Part shown: one piece after another, positions 56,669-64,000 of the stretch
Numbering within the stretch: the stretch's first letter is position 1
Layout of the letters: each line of letters opens with the position of its first letter
DNA from: Hypericibacter terrae
GTDB taxonomy: Bacteria; Pseudomonadota; Alphaproteobacteria; Dongiales; Dongiaceae
Assembly: GCF_008728855.1 (NCBI RefSeq)
Contig: NZ_CP042906.1
Location: forward strand, 4,763,570-4,827,569
Direction of reading: 5' to 3'
DNA: 64,000 bases
Position numbers and translations under genes: made by a program
The notes under the pieces: generated by a model
Database searches by the model: none
The model's input: only the letters and a program-made list of their open reading frames with translations
Told to the model about the DNA's origin: nothing

Positions 56669-57364
56669 TCAGGCAGGAGCGGCGAAGCTCCCGGGGCTTT
56701 TCGCCGTCGCATGCCATTCCGGCTTGCGCTCCTTGCTCGCTTCCTTCAGCGCGCGGCGTACGCCCTCGGCGTTCAGGTCGGTGCAGTAGACCGGCGTGCC
56801 GGGTTGCTGGCGCCAGGACTCGTCCAGGCCGCCGGCATCGAGGCCGTCGAATCCGAGCTCTTCCACCAGACGCAGCACGACCGCCTTCGCGGCGGCGCTA
56901 TCGCCCGAGACGGGCAGCGCGATGCGGCCCGGAGCGCCGGCCGGCCGCCCCAGCTCCAGCAGATGCTTGGCGTAGATATTGTTGAACGCCTTGACCACCT
57001 TCCGGCCGAGCTGCTGCTCCACCCATCGGCTTTCGAGCAGGCCCTTCTCGATGCCGTCGATGGCGCCGTCGCGCTGGCGCGGATAGTAATTCCCGGTATC
57101 CACGACGACGACATCCTCGGATACGCCCTTGAACAGATCGGCGGGGAGCTCCGGAATCCGTCCCTCCTGAATCGTGACGACGACCACGGCCCCGCTTCGC
57201 GCCGCCTGGCTGACGGTGACGGCGGTCGCGCCGGTCTCCTTCGCCAGTTTCGCCAGCGTCTCGGGCCCGCGCGAATTGGCGACGAAGACCTCATGACCCA
57301 GCGCCCTGAAGCGGCGCGTCAGGGTGCCGCCGATCTGGCCGGCCGCGATGATCCCAATTTTCAC
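56669..57364 (-). CDS. NADPH-dependent F420-reductase-like dinucleotide-binding protein
   Basis: 231 residues. An N-terminal Rossmann motif IGIIAAGQIGGTLTRRF (about 3-19) is followed by VFVANSRGPETL, typical of the F420-dependent NADP oxidoreductase (Fno) family, and KAFNNIYAKHL and GDSAAAKAVVLRLVEELGFD. In bacteria lacking F420 such proteins often have other roles, so the real cofactor partner is uncertain. It lies 22 bp past the helicase stop, on the opposite strand. Cytoplasmic. Confidence 0.87.
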   Translation of the reverse strand: MKIGIIAAGQIGGTLTRRFRALGHEVFVANSRGPETLAKLAKETGATAVTVSQAARSGAVVVVTIQEGRIPELPADLFKGVSEDVVVVDTGNYYPRQRDGAIDGIEKGLLESRWVEQQLGRKVVKAFNNIYAKHLLELGRPAGAPGRIALPVSGDSAAAKAVVLRLVEELGFDGLDAGGLDESWRQQPGTPVYCTDLNAEGVRRALKEASKERKPEWHATAKSPGSFAAPA

Positions 57365-57739
57365 GATGTCCTCCTCTCGAGGTGAAGCCGAATGCGGCGT
57401 CTTCTCCCGCCGCGCAAGACAAGGCCGGAGCCCTGGTGAGGACAGCGCGGCCTCATCCCGACATGGTGATGCCCGTCGGCCGATGCATCATCCCTGTCTT
57501 GAACCTCATGATCGACCGGTCGCCCGGAACAACCGCGGGCCGGGTGGGGCCATTCTGTGCGGAGCCGCCCTCAACCGCTTCTTAAGCTTGTTCGTTCAGT
57601 CTCCAGGGACGGCGCCCTCCCGCTTTCCCGGCTGCCCCGGCAGCCCCTTGATATTGCTTGGATTGCGAGAAACCGCCGGATGTCGCCGAGCCCCTGTTGG
57701 GGCGATCCGCCAGGTACCGGCGCGAGGACAGGCAAGGCC
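57365..57739. other. non-coding gap of 375 bp
   Basis: I see no supportable gene, RNA or repeat. The interval lies between divergent starts (57364 and 57740), so it must contain the promoters of both flanking genes, but I cannot mark them with confidence. Confidence 0.5.
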
Positions 57740-58852
57740 ATGCCGATCAAACTGATCGTCCAGATCCCCTGCTTCAATGAAGAAGCCACGCTGCCGCAGA
57801 CCGTGGCCGATATTCCGCGCGCGATCGCGGGGGTCGATCGCATCGAGATCCTGATCATCGACGACGGCTCGAGCGACCGCACCGTCGAGGTCGCCGAGGC
57901 CCTGGGCGTCGACCACATCATCCGGCACAAGACCAACAAAGGGCTGGCGGCAAGCTTCCGCACCGGGCTCGACCGCTGCCTGTCCCTGGGCGCCGACATC
58001 GTCGTCAACACCGACGGCGACAATCAATATGCCGGCGCGGATATCGCGCGGCTGGTTCAGCCCATCCTCGAAGGCAAGGCCGACATCGTCGTGGGTGACC
58101 GCCAGACCTCGACCGCGGTTCATTTCTCGCCGGCGAAAAGGCTGCTTCAGTTCGTCGGCAGCTGGGTCGTGCGCAAGCTCTCCAGCACCGACATCCCCGA
58201 CGCGGTCAGCGGCTTCCGTGCGATCTCGCGCGAGGCGGCGCTCAACCTCAACATCGTGTCCGCCTTCAGCTACACCACCGAGATGCTGATCCAGAGCGGC
58301 CGCAAGCGCATGGCCATCACCTCGGTGCCGGTCGGCACCAACCCCAAGACGCGCGAATCCCGGCTCTTCCGCAGCATCCCCAGCTTCGTGCGCAAATCCG
58401 CCACGACGATGCTGCGCATCTATTCGATGTATCAGCCGCTCAAGACCTTCTTCTTCCTGGGCCTGGTGCTGATCTTCGTCGGCTCCATCCCGGTGACGCG
58501 CTTCCTGATCGCCTATCTCGAGGGGCAGGGCGAGGGCAAGATCCAGTCGCTGGTCCTGGGCGGTGCCTTGCTGGTGATCGGCCTCACCACCTTCCTGATC
58601 GGCATGCTGGCCGACCTGATCAATTTCAACCGGCAGCTTCTCGAGATGACCCTGGAGAAGGTGCGCCGCCTCGAGCTGGCGCAGAGCGCCTCGGCGGCGA
58701 ATGCGAAGAGCGTCGCCGACCGGGTCGCCGAGGTCGCGGTGAAGACCGCCCACTGGCGCGACGCCCCGGGCGTTTCGGCGGGGATCCCGACGAGGGCAGA
58801 CCCCGCCGATCGCGCGCGGGTTTCGAGCGCAGGCGGGCGCCCGCACCGCTGA
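57740..58852 (+). CDS. GT2-family glycosyltransferase with membrane anchor
   Basis: 370 residues from ATG 57740, with an AAGG-type ribosome site. The GT2 domain (about 1-230) reads LIVQIPCFNEEATLP, LIIDDGSSD, and the metal-binding VVNTDGDNQYAG (Asp-Gly-Asp near 95), then DAVSGFRAISR. Two hydrophobic segments near 242-264 and 275-300 anchor it. This is the dolichol-/undecaprenyl-phosphate-sugar synthase (DPM1/GtrB) layout. It is likely to load a sugar onto undecaprenyl phosphate. A basic, Ala-rich C-terminal tail (about 310-370) is unusual. It stands alone. Confidence 0.9.
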   Translation: MPIKLIVQIPCFNEEATLPQTVADIPRAIAGVDRIEILIIDDGSSDRTVEVAEALGVDHIIRHKTNKGLAASFRTGLDRCLSLGADIVVNTDGDNQYAGADIARLVQPILEGKADIVVGDRQTSTAVHFSPAKRLLQFVGSWVVRKLSSTDIPDAVSGFRAISREAALNLNIVSAFSYTTEMLIQSGRKRMAITSVPVGTNPKTRESRLFRSIPSFVRKSATTMLRIYSMYQPLKTFFFLGLVLIFVGSIPVTRFLIAYLEGQGEGKIQSLVLGGALLVIGLTTFLIGMLADLINFNRQLLEMTLEKVRRLELAQSASAANAKSVADRVAEVAVKTAHWRDAPGVSAGIPTRADPADRARVSSAGGRPHR

Positions 58853-59313
58853 CCTCTCCGGCGGCGGACGGTCGACGCCGCCTCCAGAATCCCGGAATCA
58901 TTTGGCTCGAGGGCGCCGCCGCGACGGCGCGCCTGTCATAAAAGCCTATGATCTTGATATTTGCCTGCCGCCAACCGCCGAGATATCCTCGACCCCGCGC
59001 TGAAGTGGCGATGGGACCCAATCATGTCGCCCGCCGGCGTCACAGGAAGAATGGCTCAAGGGGATCGTCGGCTCGCCGACGATCGGCGCAGTGCCGGAAG
59101 CGGCGGCGCCGGACGCAGGACGATCGGGATCCCTCGGATAAACGGGGACGGCGTCGGAACTTCGGTTCCCGCATCCCGCCCCCCGACCGACCCGGTGCGG
59201 ATGCCCGCGCCGGACCCAGCGCCGTCATCTCCGCTTTCTTGACGACCCCGATATCGCCCGCCGTTCGCCTCTCGGGAAAGATTGAATAGACATTCAAATG
59301 GAGTAGCGGGACC
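58853..59313. other. non-coding gap of 461 bp
   Basis: Small frames here are not supportable genes. Just past the GT2 stop, GGCGGCG (58860-58866) and CGCCGCC (58876-58882) form a seven-bp hairpin without a U-run, a possible weak terminator. Near the right end lies the palindrome described at 59282-59297. I see nothing else. Confidence 0.5.
59282..59297. promoter_or_regulatory. palindrome TTGAAT-N4-ATTCAA upstream of the S9 peptidase gene
   Basis: TTGAATAGACATTCAA is a six-plus-six perfect palindrome 17 bases upstream of the peptidase start codon, a likely regulator binding site although no regulator gene is nearby. It is AT-rich within high-GC surroundings. Confidence 0.45.
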
Positions 59314-61302
59314 TTGCAGGCCGATCTGCGCCACACGGAACTGTTCAAGCGCATCCAGAAGGCGGACGCCGACTGGCTGCAGCTGGGGGCCCACCAGACG
59401 CCGGACCTCTACGACATCGCGCTCTCGCCCGACGGCCGTACCCTCGCCGGCAGCGGCGTGTTCGCCGAGGCCCTCGAGGGCACGCTCCCCCAGCGCATCT
59501 GTCTGGTCGATACCGCGAGCGGCGAACTCAAGGTGGTGTCCTCGGGTCCCTCGACCGACCTCGCGCCCAAATGGTCGCCCGATGGCCGCCGCCTGGCCTA
59601 TCTCTCCGACCGCGACGAGCCCGGCATCGCCCAGCTCTGCCTGCTGGACATCGCCTCGAAGGCCGAGACGCGCGTCACCGTGAAGGGCCTCTGGCTCGAA
59701 TATGCGCATTGGTCGCCCGACGGCCGGTCGATTCTGCTGGGTGCGGCCGAACGCGGCGTCGACCTCTCGGGCTTCCAGGGCGGCTACACCTTCCAGACCT
59801 CCGATCCCTCCCTGCCCGACTGGACGCCGCAGGTCGATATCGGCGTCGATGACAGCCAGTGGCGCAGCCTCTGGATCTACGACGTCGCCAGCGCCGCCCT
59901 GCGCCGCCTGACCGCGAACGGCCTCAATCCCTGGGAGGCCTGCTGGGCCGGCGACAAGGCCATTGCCTGCATCGCTTCCGACAATCCGCACGAGAACGAC
60001 TGGTACAAGGCGAGCGTCCGGCTGATCGACCTCGCCAGCGGCAAGGCGCGGACCGTCTATACGCCGAAGGACCAGATCGGCTGGCTCTCGGCTTCGCCCA
60101 GCGGCAGGCAGCTGGCACTCGTCGCCTCCTTCAGCAGCGATCGCCAGTCGACGACCGGCGATCTCATGATCGTCTCGCTCCAGGACGGCTCGGCCCGGCG
60201 CGCGGACACCAACGGCGCCGACATCACTTTCACCGCCTGGCAGAGCGAGACCGACATCCTCATCGCCGGTATTCGCTCGCTCGAGACCGTGCTGGCGCTG
60301 TGCGACGCCCGCACGGCGCGCTCGCGCGAGCTCTGGACCGGGACCGAGACCACGTTGGGCGGCGAGCGCTTCTTTCCTTTCGTCAGTCCCGCCGCGGCGC
60401 CCGGCGACTGCGCCGTTACCATGGAAGGGTTCTTCACGCCGCAATCACTGGCCATGTTCCGCGGCGGCGAGATGAAGACCTTCAGGCGCCTGGGCCCCCC
60501 GGGCGCCGAGGCCAGCCTCGCGGCCCTCGGCCGCGCCGAGCCCTATCGCTGGAAGGCGAAAGACGGGCTCGAGATCCATGGCTGGCTGCTGCGCCCAACC
60601 AAGGGCAGCGGCCCGCGCGCCCTCATCGTCGATGTGCATGGCGGCCCGGTCTGGTCCTGGCGGCCCACCTGCGCCGGGCGAAGCTCGCTCTATGTCACGC
60701 TGCTGCAGGACGGCTATGCGATCTTCCAGCCCAACGTGCGGGGCAGCACCGGCCGCGGCCAGGAATTCGCGCGGCTGGTGGCGGGCGACATGGGCGGCGG
60801 CGACGCGCAGGACATTCTTTCCGGCCTCGACCAGCTGGTCGCCGACGGCATCGCCGATCCCAAGCGCCTCGGCGTCACCGGCGTCTCCTATGGCGGGATC
60901 ATGGCGGCCTGGATCATCACGCAGGACACGCGCTTCGCGGCCTCGGTCGTCGTGTCGCCGGTCACCGACTATGTGAGCGAGCAGCTCACCAGCCATATCC
61001 GCGGCTTCTGCGAGAACTTCCTCCTGGACGACTACAAGAATCCGGGCGGCGAGTATTTCAAGCGCAGCGCCATCATGTTCGCCGACCGGGTCAAGACGCC
61101 GACGATGAATATCTGCGGCGCGCTCGATCGCAATTGTCCCGCGGTGCAGGCGATCGAGTTCCACCGGGCTCTGCTGCAGCATGGCGTCAAATCCACGCTG
61201 GTGCATTACCCGAAGGAAGGCCATTGGGTGCAGCACCATCCGGCGATCGCCGATTACGGCGCCCGCGTGGTGACCTGGTTCCAGGAGCATATGCCGGCCT
61301 GA
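59314..61302 (+). CDS. S9-family (prolyl oligopeptidase) serine peptidase
   Basis: 662 residues starting at TTG 59314, with GGAG ten bases upstream and a TTGAAT-N4-ATTCAA palindrome next to it. An N-terminal propeller-like region (about 20-360, repeats with LSPDGR, KWSPDGRRLAYLSDRD, HWSPDGRSI) precedes the catalytic alpha/beta domain: nucleophile in GVSYGG, Asp in GALDRNCP and His in EGHWVQHH. Such enzymes cleave short oligopeptides or acyl-peptides in the cytoplasm. No signal peptide. It is followed after 64 bp by the polyamine-type binding-protein gene, suggesting a joint role in peptide or amine use. Confidence 0.93.
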   Translation: MQADLRHTELFKRIQKADADWLQLGAHQTPDLYDIALSPDGRTLAGSGVFAEALEGTLPQRICLVDTASGELKVVSSGPSTDLAPKWSPDGRRLAYLSDRDEPGIAQLCLLDIASKAETRVTVKGLWLEYAHWSPDGRSILLGAAERGVDLSGFQGGYTFQTSDPSLPDWTPQVDIGVDDSQWRSLWIYDVASAALRRLTANGLNPWEACWAGDKAIACIASDNPHENDWYKASVRLIDLASGKARTVYTPKDQIGWLSASPSGRQLALVASFSSDRQSTTGDLMIVSLQDGSARRADTNGADITFTAWQSETDILIAGIRSLETVLALCDARTARSRELWTGTETTLGGERFFPFVSPAAAPGDCAVTMEGFFTPQSLAMFRGGEMKTFRRLGPPGAEASLAALGRAEPYRWKAKDGLEIHGWLLRPTKGSGPRALIVDVHGGPVWSWRPTCAGRSSLYVTLLQDGYAIFQPNVRGSTGRGQEFARLVAGDMGGGDAQDILSGLDQLVADGIADPKRLGVTGVSYGGIMAAWIITQDTRFAASVVVSPVTDYVSEQLTSHIRGFCENFLLDDYKNPGGEYFKRSAIMFADRVKTPTMNICGALDRNCPAVQAIEFHRALLQHGVKSTLVHYPKEGHWVQHHPAIADYGARVVTWFQEHMPA

Positions 61303-61366
61303 CGTGGGGCCGGCCGCGACCGACGTTCTTTGACGAAACCGGATGAAACCCGAGGGGAGCTTCACG

Positions 61367-62656
61367 ATGGATCGTGGTGAATTGACGGCTCGACGGATCC
61401 TGACGTCATTGCGGGGCGGCCGGCTGTCCCGGCGCGAGGCCTTGGCGGCGCTCTCGACCGCGGGATTGTCGGCGACGACCTTGCGCCTCCTGGGCGGCTC
61501 GGCCTGGGCCGATTCGCCGCCCGACGCCGTCGGTCCCGGCGGCATCCCGCTCGCACGGCCCAACCGTCCGGTGAAGCTGCCGGTGTTCCAGAAGCCGATC
61601 GAGAGCGGCCTCAAGCCGGAGAAGGGCGGCACCTTCAACATCTTCAATTACGCCGACTATGTGGACAAGAAGCTGCTCGACGCCTTCGCCAAGAAGTACG
61701 ACGTCAATGTCCAGGTGACGACCTTCGACAGCATGGACCAGGCGATCACCCGCCTCGCCACCAAGGCTGTCCGAAACATGGACGTGACCAATGTCATCAG
61801 CAACCGGATCGCGCAGGCCGTGGCCGGCAAGCTGGTCCAGCCGATCAACAAGGATTACATCCCGAATCTGCAGAAGAACTGCTGGCCGCAGTTCATGAGC
61901 CCGTTCTACGACGTCGATGCGCAATACACGATTCCCTACACGGTCTACACGACCGGCATCGGCTGGCGCAGCGACAAGGTCTCCGAGGACATCCCCAAGA
62001 TGGAGAATCCCTGGTCCATCTTCTGGCAGTCCGAGAAATACAAGGGCTATGTCTCGATCCTCGACGATTCGCGCGAGGCGCTGGTGGCGGCGATGCTCTA
62101 TCGCGGCGAGTACGACCTCAACACCGAGGATCCGAAGGTCATCGACAAGGCGCTCGAGGATCTGCTGGCCCTGACCTCGATCTGCAACGTCAAGGTCAAC
62201 ATCACCGGCTACCAGACGCTACCCGAGGGCAGCTGCTGGCTGGCCCACAACTGGTCCGGCAACGTGCTGAGCGCGGTCCTCGCCTTCATGCCCGAGGGCG
62301 GCGATCCCACCCAGATCCAGTATTGGGCGCCGCCTCCCGGCAAGGGCCCGATCCAGAACGACATGTGGGCGGTCTGCGCCGGTTCGAAGAAACCGGTCCT
62401 GGCGCATCTCTGGCTGAACTTCCTGCTCGACGAGGACAACGCCTATCACAACTTCGTCGATTACAACGGCTATCAGCCGCCCCAGAACTCGATCACGCCG
62501 GAGCGGCTGGTCGCCAGCAAGCTGATTCCCGAGAATCTCCACACGGCGATCATGACGGCGAAGGACCTGGGTCCCGACTCGCTGCAGGAGGCGGCCCTCA
62601 CCAACGAGGGCCTCAAACTCTGGCAGTCGGCCTATGCCCGCTTCAATGGCGGCTGA
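61367..62656 (+). CDS. polyamine-type (PotD/PotF-like) binding protein without nearby transporter genes
   Basis: 429 residues from ATG 61367 (preceded by GAGGGGAG). A twin-arginine-like signal SRREALAALSTAGLSA (about 21-36) leads to a mature domain with FNIFNYADYVDKKLLDAFAKKY, TIPYTVYTTGIGWRSDKV, and WLAHNWSGNVLSAV, a spermidine/putrescine-type binding pattern. No permease or ATPase gene follows: a stem-loop terminator lies 45 bp on. It must use a transport complex encoded elsewhere, or act as a sensor. Co-orientation with the S9 peptidase suggests amine-containing peptides as source. Confidence 0.88.
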   Translation: MDRGELTARRILTSLRGGRLSRREALAALSTAGLSATTLRLLGGSAWADSPPDAVGPGGIPLARPNRPVKLPVFQKPIESGLKPEKGGTFNIFNYADYVDKKLLDAFAKKYDVNVQVTTFDSMDQAITRLATKAVRNMDVTNVISNRIAQAVAGKLVQPINKDYIPNLQKNCWPQFMSPFYDVDAQYTIPYTVYTTGIGWRSDKVSEDIPKMENPWSIFWQSEKYKGYVSILDDSREALVAAMLYRGEYDLNTEDPKVIDKALEDLLALTSICNVKVNITGYQTLPEGSCWLAHNWSGNVLSAVLAFMPEGGDPTQIQYWAPPPGKGPIQNDMWAVCAGSKKPVLAHLWLNFLLDEDNAYHNFVDYNGYQPPQNSITPERLVASKLIPENLHTAIMTAKDLGPDSLQEAALTNEGLKLWQSAYARFNGG

Positions 62657-62700
62657 GATCCAGCCGTAGCAGTCGACAGTCGATCACTCGACCAGCAAGA

Positions 62701-62728
62701 GCCCCGGCGCGGCCGCGTCGGGGCTTTT
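62701..62728 (+). terminator. intrinsic terminator after the polyamine-type binding-protein gene
   Basis: GCCCCGGCG (62701-62709) pairs with CGTCGGGGC (62716-62724), with one G-T pair, followed by TTTT (62725-62728). A classical hairpin-plus-U-run ending the S9/binding-protein transcript. Confidence 0.8.
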
Positions 62729-62909
62729 CGTTCGGCTTTCCGGAAGCGGCGCGACCAGAATGCCCCTCCGTTCGACGCCGGCTTGGCCTTCTTCGATCCG
62801 GCACTATATTCACAGGGTCCGCTTCGCCGGATCGTTGTCGAGCGTCCGCACCGCATGAACATCGCGTCATGTCGGACGTAGAGAATACATTTCCTGTGAG
62901 AGGCCATCG

Positions 62910-63908
62910 ATGAGCGTCGCCACCACCCGCCTGGGCCGCACCGGCCTGACCGTCTCCCGCCTCGCGCTGGGCACCATGACCTTCGGGCTGCAGACCGAGG
63001 AGGATGTGGCCCGCGCCATCATGAGCAAGGCCGCCTCCGGCGGTATCAATTTCTTCGACACCGCCGATGTCTATCCGCTGGGCGGCGATCTCAAGACGGC
63101 GGGGCGCACCGAGGAGATCGTCGGCCGCTGGCTCAAGGGCCAGCGCGGCAATTTCATCCTCGCGACCAAGGCCGTCGGCAGGATGGGCCCGAACAGTTGG
63201 GACCAGGGCGCCTCCCGCAAGCATCTGCTCGACGCGATCGACGCCTCGCTGCGCCGCCTGCAGACCGACTATGTCGATCTCTATCAGCTCCACTCCGACG
63301 ACGCCGCGACGCCCCTGGACGAGACCTTGGCGGCCCTCGATACGATCGTGAGATCGGGACGGGCGCGCTATGTCGGCGTCTCGAATTTCCTCGCCTATCG
63401 ACTGGCCACGGCGCTGGGCCGTGCCGAGCTCAAGGGCCTGACGCGCGTCGTCTCGGTCCAGCCGCGCTACAGCCTGCTGTTCCGCGAGATCGAGCGCGAG
63501 CTGCTGCCGCTGGCCGAGCAGGAAGGGCTGGGCGTCATTCCCTACAACCCGCTCGCCGGCGGCTTCCTCAGCGGCAAGCACAAGCAGGGCGGCGCGCCGA
63601 CGCCGGGCACACGCTTCACGGTCGGCAACTCGGCCGAACGCTATCAGGAGCGTTATTGGAACGACCGCGCCTTTGCGACGGTGTCGAAGATCGTCGGGCT
63701 CGCGGCGGAAGCCGGCGTCTCGCCGACCACGCTCTCGATCGCCTGGGTGATGGCCAACCCCGTCATCACGGCGCCCCTGCTGGGTGCCAGCCGGCCCGAG
63801 CAACTCGAAGATTCGATGGCCGCAGCCGCCTATCGGCTCGAACCCGCCCTGAAGCAGAAGCTCGACGAGCTGACGCTCCACTATCGCCGCGGCGACGCCG
63901 TGCGGTGA
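62910..63908 (+). CDS. aldo/keto reductase
   Basis: 332 residues, the longer (AKR-14/YajO-like) type. Marks: LGTMTFGLQT, the catalytic Asp/Tyr in FFDTADVYPLGG, Lys in ILATKAVGRMG, His in DLYQLHSDD, and GVSNFLAYRLATA. Cofactor NADPH is expected from SRPEQLEDSM near the C-terminus. It is unlike the shorter aldo/keto reductase at 51211-52035, so the two are not recent duplicates. It is separated from the previous gene by a terminator and forms its own unit, ended by the next terminator. Confidence 0.93.
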   Translation: MSVATTRLGRTGLTVSRLALGTMTFGLQTEEDVARAIMSKAASGGINFFDTADVYPLGGDLKTAGRTEEIVGRWLKGQRGNFILATKAVGRMGPNSWDQGASRKHLLDAIDASLRRLQTDYVDLYQLHSDDAATPLDETLAALDTIVRSGRARYVGVSNFLAYRLATALGRAELKGLTRVVSVQPRYSLLFREIERELLPLAEQEGLGVIPYNPLAGGFLSGKHKQGGAPTPGTRFTVGNSAERYQERYWNDRAFATVSKIVGLAAEAGVSPTTLSIAWVMANPVITAPLLGASRPEQLEDSMAAAAYRLEPALKQKLDELTLHYRRGDAVR

Positions 63909-63950
63909 GAGATCGCCGCGATCCGCTCACTTCCTTTTGCTCCAAACGAA

Positions 63951-63977
63951 AACAGGCCGCCCGTCGGGCGGCCTGTT
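63951..63977 (+). terminator. intrinsic terminator after the second aldo/keto reductase gene
   Basis: AACAGGCCGCCC (63951-63962) and GGGCGGCCTGTT (63966-63977) form a perfect 12-bp stem around a three-base loop (GTC), 42 bp after the stop codon. The stem can also serve a gene from the right beyond the window, because it has AA/TT ends on both sides. Confidence 0.75.
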
Positions 63978-64000
63978 CGGCGATTCGCAGGCTGGAATTT

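Noticed and set aside
52162-56712. Very long antisense open frame (about 1500 codons) opposite the Lhr helicase, and similar ones opposite many other genes
   Set aside because: These arise from the strong G/C bias at codon position three in a high-GC genome. Their translations are rich in Arg, Gly, His and Asp with no recognisable domain, whereas the opposite strand carries full family motifs.

Overview
This 64 kb window is chromosomal DNA of a high-GC bacterium. Gene content, twin-arginine export signals on several binding proteins and dense use of ABC uptake systems suggest an alphaproteobacterium, perhaps a Rhodospirillales-like soil or rhizosphere organism; this is inference from protein style, not a database match. 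I support 53 protein genes, the leftmost one cut by the window edge. I found no rRNA, tRNA, CRISPR array, prophage or insertion sequence.

Layout. (1) 1-2178: 5' part of an L,D-transpeptidase-like gene, a malic enzyme, and an intergenic inverted-repeat element. (2) 2179-9000, minus: a CUT1-type carbohydrate/polyol ABC importer with two different ATPases plus an HD-like protein with a His-rich N-terminus. (3) 9102-17092: a LacI-controlled catabolic operon (histidinol-dehydrogenase-like enzyme, MBL-fold hydrolase, ribose-type ABC importer) with the lacI gene divergent and two operator-like sites between. (4) 17089-22237: a small secreted protein, an SDR, and an overlapping pair of a MltF-like transglycosylase and a large MscS channel. 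(5) 22458-34087: aspartate dehydrogenase, alpha/beta hydrolase, urea/amide-type ABC importer, SDR, amidohydrolase, aldehyde dehydrogenase and LysR regulator. A near-identical 43-bp block lies about 200 bp upstream of both the hydrolase/importer cluster and the aldehyde dehydrogenase/amidohydrolase cluster. (6) 34194-46020: a branched-chain-type ABC importer with an APH-fold kinase, a DeoR regulator, a dimethylglycine-dehydrogenase-like flavoenzyme, an SDR and a class-III aminotransferase. A 9-base core (TATGC[A/C]ACA) occurs twice in each intergenic region flanking deoR. (7) 46031-58852: MFS exporter/TetR pair with a double palindromic operator, small envelope proteins, DUF1993 protein, aldo/keto reductase, Lhr helicase, F420-reductase-like protein and a GT2 glycosyltransferase. 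(8) 58853-64000: S9 peptidase, a stand-alone polyamine-type binding protein and an aldo/keto reductase.

How the genes work together. Most of the window is uptake-plus-oxidation modules: a binding protein captures a small solute, an ABC importer moves it in, and neighbouring dehydrogenases, hydrolases, a kinase or an aminotransferase process it under a local LacI, LysR or DeoR regulator. The clearest unexplained features are non-coding: the shared LysR-type promoter block, the DeoR-linked repeats, and a stem-loop just after the binding-protein gene in all four binding-protein-first operons. Among proteins, the degenerate ABC signature motifs and the DeoR-linked kinase/aminotransferase set are the most unusual.
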